Positions 26,506 to 36,400 of a DNA stretch of 64,000 nucleotides are shown here, piece by piece (position 1 is the first letter of the stretch; every line of letters starts with the position of its first letter). The notes beneath the pieces are model-generated. The model ran no database searches. It saw only the letters and a list, made by a program, of their open reading frames with translations, and was not told the DNA's origin. A program made the translations under genes and the position numbers. This DNA is from Salinimicrobium catena (GTDB taxonomy: Bacteria; Bacteroidota; Bacteroidia; Flavobacteriales; Flavobacteriaceae), in contig NZ_FNGG01000001.1 of assembly GCF_900102915.1 (NCBI RefSeq), forward strand, positions 62,001 to 126,000, given 5' to 3'.

Positions 26506-26538
26506 TTCCGTGTTTAGAAATAGTGCACAAAAATAAAA

Positions 26539-26562
26539 AAAGGCGGTCTTAAAACCGCCTTT
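26539..26562 (-). terminator. Intrinsic terminator after oxidase subunit IV
   Basis: A 9-bp stem AAAGGCGGT / ACCGCCTTT with a 6-base loop, followed on the minus strand by TTTTATTTTTG. Its T-run includes TATTTTTG (26535-26528), which also fits a -7 box for the gene starting at 26505. Confidence 0.85.
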
Positions 26563-26579
26563 CCAATATCATTTAACTT

Positions 26580-26936
26580 TTAGAAGTCCCAGGCGACATG
26601 TCCCCTGTTCATGACCTCATGAACATAATCCCCTTCGGTCAATAGAATGAACACCAGGTATACGATAAGGAAACCGGCGGTCCACACTACAGAGCGTCTA
26701 AGACCTTTTGTCTCGCCCTCCATGTGCATGAAGGCCCAGGTAATATAATATGCTTTCCAGATGGTAAGGATAATGAATATCCAGTTCAATAATTTAAGAC
26801 TAATAAAGTACGTATGTACCAGGAAATCTGGTTTAATGATTCCAAGTATCACCTCCACCAGGGTGATGGCAGAAAGAATAATGAATACTGTCCAGATCCT
26901 TTTTGAATTCGATTCGTGTGCTGTATCGTGTGCCAT
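26580..26936 (-). CDS. Cytochrome c oxidase subunit IV-type protein
   Basis: A 118-residue membrane protein with three helices: IWTVFIILSAITLVEVILGI, LNWIFIILTIWKAYYITWAF and VVWTAGFLIVYLVFILL. The short conserved segment FMHMEGETK between helices two and three fits the CyoD/CtaF-type subunit IV family. It lies 15 bases after the longer subunit III gene and ends the oxidase subunit block, just before a terminator. Confidence 0.85.
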   Translation of the reverse strand: MAHDTAHESNSKRIWTVFIILSAITLVEVILGIIKPDFLVHTYFISLKLLNWIFIILTIWKAYYITWAFMHMEGETKGLRRSVVWTAGFLIVYLVFILLTEGDYVHEVMNRGHVAWDF

Positions 26937-26951
26937 TGTTATGCTCGTTTA

Positions 26952-27932
26952 TTATACCAGATAAAAGAAAGTAAATACAAATACCCATACCAGATCCACA
27001 AAGTGCCAGTACAGTCCAACTTTTTCGACCATCTCATAGCTTCCTCTTCTTTCATAGGTTCCTAAAAGAACGTTGAAGAAGATGATGATATTGATCAAGA
27101 CCCCTGTGAATACGTGGAATCCGTGGAATCCTGTAATGAAGAAGAAGAAATCTGCGAAAAGCGGGTTTCCGTACTCATTGCTTACCAGGTTGGCTCCTTC
27201 TATCACTCCTGTTGCTTCATCCTTAAGCTTGGCCAGAGATTCCTGGCGGGTAAGCACCACTTTCTCCCCTCTTTCGGTCAATTCCTGAGTTCTTATCAAT
27301 AAGCCAGAATTAGCTTCAAAGCTATTAATCACATCCTGCACATCGTAAGCAGGGATGGTAGGCTCATCTACGAACCATAATCCATTAGATCTTTCGTGCT
27401 GCAATCTTTCCTTTGGAGTTGAAGTTACAAAATCGGCGATAGCTACTCTGTGTCCTTCATCATCAACCACCTGCAGAATGTTTCCACCTTCGGTTTGGAT
27501 CGCACCATAAGTACCTGTAATGAAGTTTTTCCACTCCCACGCCTGAGACCCAAGGAAGATCAAACCTCCAATAATGGTCAAAAGCATATACAAGGTCACT
27601 TTGGCCTTCTTCATCTGGTGCCCGGCATCTACTGCCAATACCATGGTCACAGAAGAAAAGATAAGAATAAAGGTCATTAAGGCCACGTAATACATGGGAG
27701 CATCTACTCCATGCAAGAACGGGAAGTGATTGAACACCTCATCTGCGATCGGCCAGCTGTTGGAAAATTTATATCTTGCAAAACCGTAAGAGGCCAAAAA
27801 GCCCGAAAAGGTAAGCGCATCGGACAAGATGAAGAACCACATCATCATTTTTCCGTAGCTAACCCTTAATGGCTCATTTCCGCCGCCCCAGGTTTTTCCT
27901 TCGGTACCTGTTCTGGTAACAGTAGCTTCCAT
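26952..27932 (-). CDS. ctaE: Cytochrome c oxidase subunit III, long-loop form
   Basis: A 326-residue oxidase subunit III in the inner membrane. The conserved C-terminal signature GFHGFHVFTG (268-277) and GLYWHFVDLVWVFVFTFFYL (306-325) are clear. Between helix segments at about 115-137 and 259-290 there is an insert of about 120 hydrophilic residues (about 138-258), absent from the other subunit III encoded next to it. The ATG at 27932 (MEATVTRTG) is chosen; the longer frame to 28025 reads into the upstream gene. The gene follows a shorter subunit III gene by 46 bases. Confidence 0.9.
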   Translation of the reverse strand: MEATVTRTGTEGKTWGGGNEPLRVSYGKMMMWFFILSDALTFSGFLASYGFARYKFSNSWPIADEVFNHFPFLHGVDAPMYYVALMTFILIFSSVTMVLAVDAGHQMKKAKVTLYMLLTIIGGLIFLGSQAWEWKNFITGTYGAIQTEGGNILQVVDDEGHRVAIADFVTSTPKERLQHERSNGLWFVDEPTIPAYDVQDVINSFEANSGLLIRTQELTERGEKVVLTRQESLAKLKDEATGVIEGANLVSNEYGNPLFADFFFFITGFHGFHVFTGVLINIIIFFNVLLGTYERRGSYEMVEKVGLYWHFVDLVWVFVFTFFYLV

Positions 27933-27978
27933 AGAAAGAATTTGAAATTTAAGTATTCCGCAAAAATACAGTTTTTTA

Positions 27979-28560
27979 TTATCTAAAGAAATATAAAAAG
28001 AAAAACAGGTAGATCCAGAGGGCATCTACAAAGTGCCAATAGGTCGCACCGAGTTCTAATCCAAGGGTTTGCCCCGGCCGGTACTTCTGTTTAAAATGGT
28101 TATAAATTAAGACCAAAAGGACCACAATACCCCCTGCCAGGTGGGCAAGGTGAGCCAGAACAACCACATAAATAAAAGAGGTGGTAACGGTACTCTCACT
28201 TCCGGTGAAGTAATACCCTTCAGAAATAAGAGCGCTAAAACTTTGAAACTGGAGGAAAATAAAAACAGCCGCAAGTCCCAATGTCGCCCATAGCAAACCT
28301 GTCGCCGCACCGCGATTATCTTTCTTGACAGCTTTTTCAGCTAAATAAATAGTGATGCTGCTCAGAAAAATAACAATGGTACTCCAGTAGAAGGCATCGG
28401 GCAACTGCAGGTCTGAGAGCCAGTCCGGGCGATTCTTGCTCACCACGTAAGCACTCGTTAACCCGGCAAACATCATAGCCATACTTATGATACCAAACCA
28501 TAACATCATTTTCTTGGCTCTTCCGGCCTTATGCTGATGACTTCCTTGTGTTAAATCCAT
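27979..28560 (-). CDS. Heme-copper oxidase subunit III, short form
   Basis: A 193-residue membrane protein with five helices and the subunit III C-terminal signature YWHFVDALWIYLFFFLYFF. HLAHLAGGIVVL is the counterpart of the usual HGxHVxxG. It opens GRAKKMMLWFGIISMAMMFAG. It lacks the 120-residue insert of the second subunit III downstream. The start overlaps the cyoE stop by 10 bases, which couples the two genes. Confidence 0.9.
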   Translation of the reverse strand: MDLTQGSHQHKAGRAKKMMLWFGIISMAMMFAGLTSAYVVSKNRPDWLSDLQLPDAFYWSTIVIFLSSITIYLAEKAVKKDNRGAATGLLWATLGLAAVFIFLQFQSFSALISEGYYFTGSESTVTTSFIYVVVLAHLAHLAGGIVVLLVLIYNHFKQKYRPGQTLGLELGATYWHFVDALWIYLFFFLYFFR

Positions 28561-29453
28561 GTACGAATCAATTTATCTAAAACATATATTATTTGAAGCA
28601 AAGTAATATAGGAAACACTTGCCAGCATTAATTTCTTGGCCGACCTTTCATCACGGTCACGGTACAATTTTACCGCATAATACAGCATTCCCAATCCTAA
28701 CAGCAGAACAATTACTACGGAAAACGGCGTTATGTACAGTTTGCCCGTAAGACCAAAAACAGGGATCAGGGAAACCACAACCGTCCAGATGGTGTACAGC
28801 ACGATCTGCACCGCTGTACCTTTGTCTTTCTTCCCCGTAGGCAGCATGAAAAAACCTCCTTTTTCGTAGTCATTGTACAACCACCAGCCAAGGGCCCAAA
28901 AGTGAGGGAACTGCCAAAAGAATTGAATCATGAACAAAGTACCGGGCTCGATCCCAAAGTTACCCGTAGCGGCTACCCATCCGAGCATAAAAGGGATAGC
29001 ACCCGGAATGGCACCTACAAATACCGATAACGGAGTCTTCGTCTTTAGCGGAGTGTATACGCTCACGTAAAGGAAAATACTTATAGCCCCGAACATGGCA
29101 GTCCTGGGGTTGATAAGGTACAGGATCACCAACCCAAGAATGGTAAGCGAACTGGCGATCACAAAAGCGGTGTTGACCGACATTCTTCCTGAAGGCACCG
29201 GGCGGTTTCGGGTTCTGTCCATCAACAGGTCGAGGTCTTTTTCAATGATCTGGTTGTAAGCGTTCGAAGCACCTACAAGACAATAACCCCCAATAGAAAG
29301 CATCACTACCGTTAAAAGGTCTACGGAATCTGCCCCGAGAAAATATCCGGCAACAGAAGAAAAGACCACGCTTATAGCGAGCCTCATCTTGGTAATCTCT
29401 TTAAGATCTGATATTACGGAAACCTGGGAAGTATGTACGCGGGTATTCTCCAA
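28551..29453 (-). CDS. cyoE: Heme O synthase (protoheme IX farnesyltransferase)
   Basis: UbiA-type prenyltransferase that adds farnesyl to heme B, making heme O for the oxidase. The 300 residues hold about nine helices. The first Asp-rich motif lies in NAYNQIIEKDLDLLMDRTRNR (about 64-84, with DLDLLMD), and the second in WWLYNDYEKGGFFM (about 190-203). It is the first gene of the oxidase biogenesis unit and has a good promoter 22 bases upstream. Confidence 0.95.
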   Translation of the reverse strand: MENTRVHTSQVSVISDLKEITKMRLAISVVFSSVAGYFLGADSVDLLTVVMLSIGGYCLVGASNAYNQIIEKDLDLLMDRTRNRPVPSGRMSVNTAFVIASSLTILGLVILYLINPRTAMFGAISIFLYVSVYTPLKTKTPLSVFVGAIPGAIPFMLGWVAATGNFGIEPGTLFMIQFFWQFPHFWALGWWLYNDYEKGGFFMLPTGKKDKGTAVQIVLYTIWTVVVSLIPVFGLTGKLYITPFSVVIVLLLGLGMLYYAVKLYRDRDERSAKKLMLASVSYITLLQIIYVLDKLIRTWI

Positions 29454-29474
29454 AAAGGTAGTTCTTTAGTGGCG

Positions 29475-29505
29475 CAAAGATACTCCTTAATTGCTTTTTA
29501 GCAAG
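29475..29505 (-). promoter_or_regulatory. Promoter of the cyoE-oxidase unit
   Basis: On the minus strand CTTG (29505-29502) is followed after 19 bases by TATCTTTG (29482-29475), matching TTG-N19-TAnnTTTG. The leader to the ATG at 29453 is about 15 bases. Confidence 0.65.
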
Positions 29506-29571
29506 GAGTTGAAAACGTTAATTTTTTCACACTTCAAAAAACCAGAATTTGATAATCAGCTTTTTAAGCCA

Positions 29572-31674
29572 TCAATAATCGAAGTACCAGTTAAGAATGT
29601 CGGTTCTTAGGCCGATGTTGATCCAGTAAGTGGAATTATCAAAAGTACTGGCAGTATTAACCTCTGCGTCAAAATTCCGGAAGATGAAACTTCCGAAGAA
29701 TTTAAGATTAGTAGCAGGATTGACGATGTAGCCCACCTCGGCTTCGGTAAAAAAGGAATTTACCGTATTTCCCTGGCCTATCGAAGCAGTTTCACCCGCC
29801 CTATCCTCTTCGGTGCGGTAAATATCGCCTCCGTAATTGGCCATATCTTCGGGAGTATTATAATCAAATCCGCGCTCGCCATAAATGACTTTGAACATTC
29901 CGTAGTAACGGCCCTTGCGATAGCGGGCAATTCCTAAGAGCTCCCTAAAATTAGCACCCCAAAAGTGAGCCATAGACTGGTTATTGTGCCCGTAGTTAAG
30001 AGTGATAGTGTTATGGGAGTAAGTGTAAGGCCGCACCTGGTTGTATTCCAGCTGCAGGTAAAGTTCGGGAATATTGAAAGCGTTAAAATATTTCGTACCC
30101 AACTGGAAGCCGTGCTTGTTCTTCCAACTGCCTTCCCCGCCAAAGACATCTACCGAAGAAAACTCATCGATCAACCACTGCCCATAAGTAAGGAAATGAT
30201 CGTTCCACTTGAATTTTCCTGTGAGCCCCATGATGGCGTTCCCTGCCTGGTGGCCTGTAGAATATTCAATGGCGCGATAAAAGATGATCGGGTTTAGATA
30301 ATTGAGATCAAAGCCCCGGTTATTGTCGTTCTCCCACATCACCGATTCAAAAAAGCCAATATTAAGCCTCTTTGTGACATTATAACTTAGGTAGTGATTG
30401 GCCATGAATTTTGTGCGGAAAGAATCTTCTCCGGTAACCTCGGGCCTCACATCGCGCAGAGACATCCAGGTGTTCGTGTACTTGATCTTCCAGAAAGTGG
30501 TGTTCAGCTTAAAGAACGGGTAAGGGGAAGCATTGTCACTCATGAATAACGATCGGTAACCATCACCAATAAAATTCTTGCTGTGCCCGAACTGAAGGTT
30601 GAAGAATTTCGCCGGACTAAAGGAAAGATAACCTTCAGCTACAGGATAATCATAGGCCTGCCCCATAAAACTCTTGGCCACGCCCCTTGCCGGAATAATG
30701 GCAGCACCTTCGGTGCCGGGCCTGATAGATTCAGCATAACGATTGATATAGTCGGCGAACCTGCCCTGGCTTTCATAGACCACCGAGTAGAAATTGAATT
30801 TCTTCCCCAAACCTCCCTGGAAAATGGCTGCCCGGGTGTTGTTGTAAGTAACATCAAGATCACTGTCAAGATCTTTCCCCACCTGCAGGTCAAGCCCAAA
30901 ATCCACCGTGAACCAGTAATCGGGCCCCTGGAACCTAAACAGATACTCATTCCACACCTTTCGACCCAGCCAGGAATCAACCGGTTTTAGGAGTTGGTTG
31001 GTTTGTTTTTCAAAATCATAATAAGACTGAACTTCAGCATATAAAAAGGGCTTTGAAGCGGTGTGAAAATTAGTGCCCACCCGGTTCACCTCATCATCAA
31101 ACCTGCTGTACAGTTCATGAGAAAAGGGAATATTCAGGTCACTTGACGCCCGCTGGTTGGTAATAGGTAGTGTCTTTATTTGATCGTATTCCTGCGTTAC
31201 CGAATCCTGAACCGCACCATTTTTATCTATATCTTCAAATTTTTGAACCGATGCCGTTTTCCAGGAATTCTTATCAAGCGGAACTTTCACCGGCATTCTG
31301 AACTGCATATCAATAGGACGGCTGTTATACTCTGCCGGCTTTACCTGCGGCAGGTTGTTAAAAACACGGTTCACCTCTTCTTTCAGCTCTTCAAAAGGCG
31401 CGTCCACATATATGATCTCAAAGCTGCCTTCACGGGTCACCTCGAACAGGATCACCATCTCTCCTTTAAATTCATCTTTGACCACTGCCTGTGGTAATTC
31501 GAATTCCTGCAGGACATTCGCCTTTAAAGTACTGATAAAGCATGCTTCTTCCCGGTCATAGGTCACGTAGCGACATTCATCAAAAGTCGGGTAACGCTCA
31601 CGATCTCCTGGTGTAGATTGGGGGAAGGAAATAAAGGGGATAAAGAAAAACAGCAGCGGATAAAACTTCCTCAT
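29572..31674 (-). CDS. RemB-like outer-membrane protein with TonB-C-like N-terminal domain
   Basis: A 700-residue secreted protein with signal peptide MRKFYPLLFFFIPFISFPQS. Residues about 28-133 resemble the TonB C-terminal domain of the neighbouring gene: PTFDEC and a second Cys, then VILFEVTREGSFEI, DAPFEELKEEVNRVFNNLP and a final MPVKV strand. The rest, from about 210, is a beta-strand-rich outer-membrane barrel of the Wzi/capsule-assembly kind (GFELQFGHSKNFIGDGYRS-like segments, SYNVTKRLNIGFFESVMWEN). This layout fits the gliding protein RemB of Flavobacterium johnsoniae as I recall it, but I cannot confirm orthology. It lies downstream of tonB, separated by a terminator. Confidence 0.6.
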   Translation of the reverse strand: MRKFYPLLFFFIPFISFPQSTPGDRERYPTFDECRYVTYDREEACFISTLKANVLQEFELPQAVVKDEFKGEMVILFEVTREGSFEIIYVDAPFEELKEEVNRVFNNLPQVKPAEYNSRPIDMQFRMPVKVPLDKNSWKTASVQKFEDIDKNGAVQDSVTQEYDQIKTLPITNQRASSDLNIPFSHELYSRFDDEVNRVGTNFHTASKPFLYAEVQSYYDFEKQTNQLLKPVDSWLGRKVWNEYLFRFQGPDYWFTVDFGLDLQVGKDLDSDLDVTYNNTRAAIFQGGLGKKFNFYSVVYESQGRFADYINRYAESIRPGTEGAAIIPARGVAKSFMGQAYDYPVAEGYLSFSPAKFFNLQFGHSKNFIGDGYRSLFMSDNASPYPFFKLNTTFWKIKYTNTWMSLRDVRPEVTGEDSFRTKFMANHYLSYNVTKRLNIGFFESVMWENDNNRGFDLNYLNPIIFYRAIEYSTGHQAGNAIMGLTGKFKWNDHFLTYGQWLIDEFSSVDVFGGEGSWKNKHGFQLGTKYFNAFNIPELYLQLEYNQVRPYTYSHNTITLNYGHNNQSMAHFWGANFRELLGIARYRKGRYYGMFKVIYGERGFDYNTPEDMANYGGDIYRTEEDRAGETASIGQGNTVNSFFTEAEVGYIVNPATNLKFFGSFIFRNFDAEVNTASTFDNSTYWINIGLRTDILNWYFDY

Positions 31675-31790
31675 ACTTTAGGTTGAATTAGCTGCCTGAA
31701 AGATACATTTTTTTAAAGAAGTGAACCTCTCCACTGGAAAAAACCCTTCCGGAGCAGAATATTAAAAAGCCTTAGATCTAAAGCAAAAAA

Positions 31791-31812
31791 ATCCCGCACC
31801 AAAGTGCGGGAT
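31791..31812 (-). terminator. Intrinsic terminator after tonB
   Basis: A 9-bp stem ATCCCGCAC / GTGCGGGAT with a CAAA loop, followed on the minus strand by TTTTTTGC. Confidence 0.88.
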
Positions 31813-31836
31813 CTTCTATATCATATTTAGACTTGT

Positions 31837-32562
31837 TTAGTCTTGAACTCTAAAGGTGATTGGCAGAGAGTAAAGTACCCCAACGGCTTTTCCACGCTGT
31901 TTACCAGGTTGCATTTTAGGCAGCATGTTCACAACACGCTCTGCCTCCTGCTTTAGACGAGGGTGCGGTGCACGGGCCCCAAGAACCGTAACATCACCAT
32001 TCTTCTCGATCCTAAACTGCACGTAGATCCTGTTAATACCCGTCAATCCAAGATCACTGCCCAGTCCGGTGTCGAATCTGCGGTTCACAAATTCGTTGAT
32101 CTTTTCACTCATACAGTCTTTACGTTCCTGGTTGTTCCTTTTGCTTTCACAACCCGGAAAGATTGGCACATCTTCAATTACTGCAAACGGAACATCCCCA
32201 ATCTCTTCTTCTTCCTCTACAACCTCAACTTCTTCAACCTCCACGATCTCCTCCTGACTTGTCTCGGTAGACTCGATAATGGTCTCCTCCACTTCTTCTT
32301 CATCTTCCACAACCTCGATCACTTCGGGAGCTGGCGGTGGCGGCGGTGGCGGTGGCGGCGGGGTATTTTGAAGTTCGGTGATTGGCACATCTTCCTCTTC
32401 AAAAGCATCCATATCTACCATTCCGGTATCTATGGCTTCTTTGTCATAGGTTTTCCACTCAATTGCCCTCCATGTTATAAAAAGCATCAAAATCATTCCA
32501 ATCTGAAAGAAGAGAATGCTTCTCCTGGACAAATCAGCTTTTGGGTTTTTCTTGGGTTTCAT
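31837..32562 (-). CDS. TonB family energy transducer
   Basis: A 241-residue transducer that links proton-motive force to outer-membrane receptors. It has one N-terminal membrane helix (about 15-31), a run of ten prolines (68-77), a long Glu/Val-rich periplasmic linker (80-125) and the TonB C-terminal domain (about 130-241) ending LPITFRVQ. Two Cys (138 and 150, in PIFPGC and RKDC) are typical of this Bacteroidota subtype. The linker is acidic rather than the Lys/Pro-rich type of enterics. It ends the ruvA-sprA-gcvH-vanZ gene row. Confidence 0.92.
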   Translation of the reverse strand: MKPKKNPKADLSRRSILFFQIGMILMLFITWRAIEWKTYDKEAIDTGMVDMDAFEEEDVPITELQNTPPPPPPPPPPAPEVIEVVEDEEEVEETIIESTETSQEEIVEVEEVEVVEEEEEIGDVPFAVIEDVPIFPGCESKRNNQERKDCMSEKINEFVNRRFDTGLGSDLGLTGINRIYVQFRIEKNGDVTVLGARAPHPRLKQEAERVVNMLPKMQPGKQRGKAVGVLYSLPITFRVQD

Positions 32563-32595
32563 AAATCCGTTTTAATTATAGGTTGGCTAAAATAA

Positions 32596-33012
32596 TTATT
32601 TTTTAATAAAAAATAAATTAATCTTAGCTTTTAACCTGATTAGAGAATCCTTTAGGAGCCACACTATAATTCCCGCGCTTACCACTCCAATGCTATTGGC
32701 TAAAACATCATAGAGATCGAGTTGGCGATAAGTGGTCAATCTATCCTGAAGAACCTCAATAAAAATGCCAAAAACGATCGCAGCTAGCGAGATCACTAGT
32801 ATTTTTGCCAAAAACCTGTTATTCTTATAGTTAAAGATCACAAAGAACATCCAAAGAAGGTTGAGCCCAAAATAAGCCCCTCCATGCATGACCTTGTCAC
32901 TCATCCCCAGCTCTTTCACAGGCGTGTCGGCCAGGTTTATAAGAGATAAATACAAAATGCCGATCGTATAAACGATCGCGGGAATTAAAAACAGGTATCT
33001 AGCCTTCAACAA
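32596..33012 (-). CDS. VanZ-family membrane protein
   Basis: A 138-residue protein with four predicted helices. It shows the VanZ pattern: an early loop with [18 protein letters not shown] (about 39-56) and later [27 protein letters not shown] (two parts, about 83-109, with the conserved EVLQ and D-x2-AN residues). VanZ relatives are common in Bacteroidota and do not by themselves mean teicoplanin resistance. The start overlaps the gcvH 3' end by 14 bases. Confidence 0.85.
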   Translation of the reverse strand: MLKARYLFLIPAIVYTIGILYLSLINLADTPVKELGMSDKVMHGGAYFGLNLLWMFFVIFNYKNNRFLAKILVISLAAIVFGIFIEVLQDRLTTYRQLDLYDVLANSIGVVSAGIIVWLLKDSLIRLKAKINLFFIKK

Positions 33013-33379
33013 CTTCAGTGTACTCTTCGGCGCTCAACAGGTCATCTACTTCAGAAGCATCGCTGAACCTTATCTTCACCATCCAACCTTCTCCGTAAGG
33101 ATCTGTATTCACTTTTTCAGGTTCGTCTTCAAGACTTTCATTGAACTCAATGATCTCTCCCGATAGCGGCGCAAAAAGATCAGATACTGTTTTCACAGCT
33201 TCAACAGTACCAAAAACCTCTTCTCTCTCAAGAGTCTCATCAACCGTTTCAACTTCTACATATACGATATCACCCAATTCACCCTGGGCAAAATCTGTAA
33301 TCCCTACTGTGGCTACATCGCCTTCAATTTTCACCCACTCGTGATCATTGGTGTACTTTAAATCTTTTGGAATCTTCAT
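32999..33379 (-). CDS. gcvH: Glycine cleavage system H protein
   Basis: Lipoyl carrier of the glycine cleavage complex, 126 residues, cytoplasmic. The lipoylated Lys63 lies in [20 protein letters not shown], the classic H-protein signature, with [17 protein letters not shown] near the start. The P, L and T proteins are not in the window. It has its own promoter inside the end of sprA, so it need not depend on the ruvA-sprA transcript. Confidence 0.97.
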   Translation of the reverse strand: MKIPKDLKYTNDHEWVKIEGDVATVGITDFAQGELGDIVYVEVETVDETLEREEVFGTVEAVKTVSDLFAPLSGEIIEFNESLEDEPEKVNTDPYGEGWMVKIRFSDASEVDDLLSAEEYTEVVEG

Positions 33380-33402
33380 TGGTTAGCTATTATTTATGGT
33401 TA

Positions 33403-33433
33403 CAAAGTTAATTTTTTAATCGTTCTGTTCAAG
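33403..33433 (-). promoter_or_regulatory. Promoter of gcvH
   Basis: On the minus strand CTTG (33433-33430) is followed after 19 bases by TAACTTTG (33410-33403). The leader to the ATG at 33379 is about 18 bases. Confidence 0.65.
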
Positions 33434-33442
33434 AGCCAAGTG

Positions 33443-36400
33443 TTAATTTCCGAAGTTATAGCGCAAAGTTATCCCAGACCTGATGGTGGTTTGCGGAAAA
33501 GCGGTGGAAATGGCATACTCCGAAAAACTGTGGTCATAATAGACCAGCGCAGTAAGGTTTTTTGAAAGGGCATAATCTGCCGTGAAATTGATGGCCCAAA
33601 TATCCTGTCCTGCCGTTACCTGACTGTTTTCCACATCAAGGTACCTGATGATGGTCTCGTTGTGACGATAAGAAACATCTGCCTTGAAGTTAAGATCACT
33701 GCTCAAAATGCGTTGTCTACCGCCCACCGTGGTGGTGAACTTGAGGTCTTTTATTCTGTAACCCAGCCCCACGGTGTATTGATTTCCGCTGATCTCGGTC
33801 AACAGGTTGTTGTCAAAACTCAGGGAAAGTGCCCTGTCCTTTTGCACGTCGGCCAGGATTTTTACAGAATTGTTCATTTCCATGTCTATCCTCACTAACG
33901 GACTGAACTGTTCTGTTAGGTTTACATTCGAGTAAAGCAGCTCGCTTTTATAATTCCCTGCCTGGTCAACATCTGTCGGGTTCTCAGGGTCGTAATCAAG
34001 GTTGGTCTGGAACTGGTTGATGGTATATCCCGCAGTATAACCATGGTTCACAGAAAATCGTTTGAATTTCTTCTGAAACCATGGGATCCGCATAAATCCG
34101 GTGTATTTCAGGTTCCAGTTAGGCAAAGGAAAATCCCTGAAGGCTCCCAGCGAAATCTCACCAGCATCCTTACCCGAATAAGCCGCAAGGAAGGCCGGCA
34201 AGAGCACATCCTGACTGGTCTTTCCGAAGCCTACAGGATATCCTTCCGCATCTGTATTATTGGGGTTGAATCCGCGTTCAACTGCCAGCCTTCGAGCAAC
34301 CTCCAGCCTGTTGTCCCTGAACTCCTGGAAAGTGGCAGAAGATTCCGCAGTGCTTTCATTGAATGCCGTTCCCAGAAGTATGGTAGAAATATTGAAGTTT
34401 CCGAAGGTTACCGGGGTGAGCGGCATGTACTGGCCGCCAACGACACGGTAGTTTTCAGAAAAAGTTTCTGAATACATTCTGCCTGCAGATAGCTCTATTG
34501 TCAGATCGGGAAGCAGGGAAGCGCTGGCATTTATGCCCAGTTGTTCGTTCTCCACCTCTGAATACTGCTGATTGAAATCCTGGTAAAGCGTGAGCCAGCC
34601 TTTTCTTGCCGCCAGGTAGCGTACCTCTTCCTGGCTGCCCAAAGTGAACCCAAAAGTAGGTTTCCAGGTTCCCAAAAAACCGATGTCATTGGTGTAACCC
34701 GGAAGGTAGATCCCGTTGTTTTCCTGATAATTCACCTGTATCTTTTTGATCGCAGTGATCAAACCAACAAAGGTATTATAGGTCTTGTCACCTCCACTTA
34801 GGCGATTATCGTCTTCCCCGCCTTCCTCCTGAGCGCCTTCGGGCTTAAGTGTAGGCACATTTCGGCTTCTCTCTTCAATGGTCGTGCCTGCAGCCTGTGC
34901 GGTCCTTTTCTTCAGCCCCACATAGTCATAAAGCGTTTGCATCTCAAGGTTCGCATTGATCTTGTGTGAATTCGAGTTCTGAACCGAATTCCCCAGATCG
35001 GGAATTTCATCCAGGAACCTGAACATTTCTGAACCTCTTTCCCACTGGAAGTTCCCGGTGTAAGAATAGGTGGTATTGATGAATTCCAGAACAGGGATCT
35101 TCGAGAACGGTAGTTCATAGTTCACCTGAAGGGACTGGAAATGCTGATTGGGAATACCCGTGTTAAAAAACCCATCCCAGATATCAGTTGTTGTATCTGG
35201 TCTGTTCTCTTCATCCAGGTAATTGCGAATGATCCTGTTTGTAGAAGAGTTAAAATTAAGACTCAGACTTTTGGTGAAATTATAATTGATAGTGTACTGC
35301 CAGTCAAAAAGGAAGTTTCTCTGATAAAGGGTGGGTATTCCATTCAGGAAACCGGGAGGTAAATTGATCTCCCTGAAGGTTTGCTCATTGTACTGCCTAA
35401 AAATGGTAGAACTCGCCGAAATAGTAGAGGGAAAAACATTAAAATTGATATCCTTGAGGAGCGCAAAATAAGCGCTGCTATCAAGAACCGCTACATTCTT
35501 CAACGGCTCTATTGAAAGCGGCGCGAAGGTATAGTCATAGGTCGCTCCCAGCCTCACATTTTGATCAAAAGCATCCTCGATCTCAAAATCGCGGTGATCT
35601 ATCTGATTGTAACTGGCTGAAACGGTTAGGTTCTCCACATCATAAGGCATAGGCTTACTCTCTCCTACCCTGTCTTTTCTAAGACCGATCACGTTTATGC
35701 TTTGTCGTTTTGTATAACTCTCTGCCCTTTCCTTAAGGTCTTCACGTACCTCGGGAGTGGCAGCATTATCCAGAACGGTTTCCAGTTCAAGATCCAGAAA
35801 CTCAGGATCATATTTTGGGGTCACCAGCTCTTCACCAATGCTATAGCTCACAGGTATTTTTATACCCCATTTCTTCGGAAGCAGCTGCCCCATGTTCACA
35901 TTGCTCACCACATCATACTGCTGCAGGTCTTCACGACTTCTCTGATTGGGACCGTATTCCAGAGCCCCGAAACCCACTGTACTTCTTCTTCCGGTAGCTG
36001 AAAGATTTGCAAAATCGGCCACATTAGCATCCATGTTTACAATGGCCGCCCATCCGCCTTCGTTCTTAAGGTCGGTCAGCCGCAGCTCGTTGAACCAAAC
36101 CTCCCCGCACAGGTCCCTCGAATTGCCTTCGGGAAGGCCATTTTTGACACCCAGCATCAGCATACGTATGTTCCCGAAACTTGGATTTCCCTTGATCCCT
36201 ATGCGAAGGTCCCCCACTTCATATGGCGTGTTTGCATCAACAGGAGTGAGATCTTCAGAATAAAACTTCAGTTCTGTGGCATCTAATGTCGGCTCCCCAA
36301 TTTGTTTGGCCTTTACCTCCTGAAGCAGGTCGAGGGGCAGGCTCAAAAAGTTCTCCTCAGGCCATATTTCTGAGGCACTTGCCGCGCCAAAATCTGTTGG

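Noticed and set aside
32308-32360. GGC/GGT-rich run in tonB as a simple-sequence phase-variation tract
   Set aside because: It encodes the normal poly-proline spacer of TonB using mixed proline codons and the frame is intact.
32596-33012. Glycopeptide resistance from the VanZ-family gene
   Set aside because: No vanA/vanH/vanX genes are present, and VanZ-like proteins are widespread in Bacteroidota.
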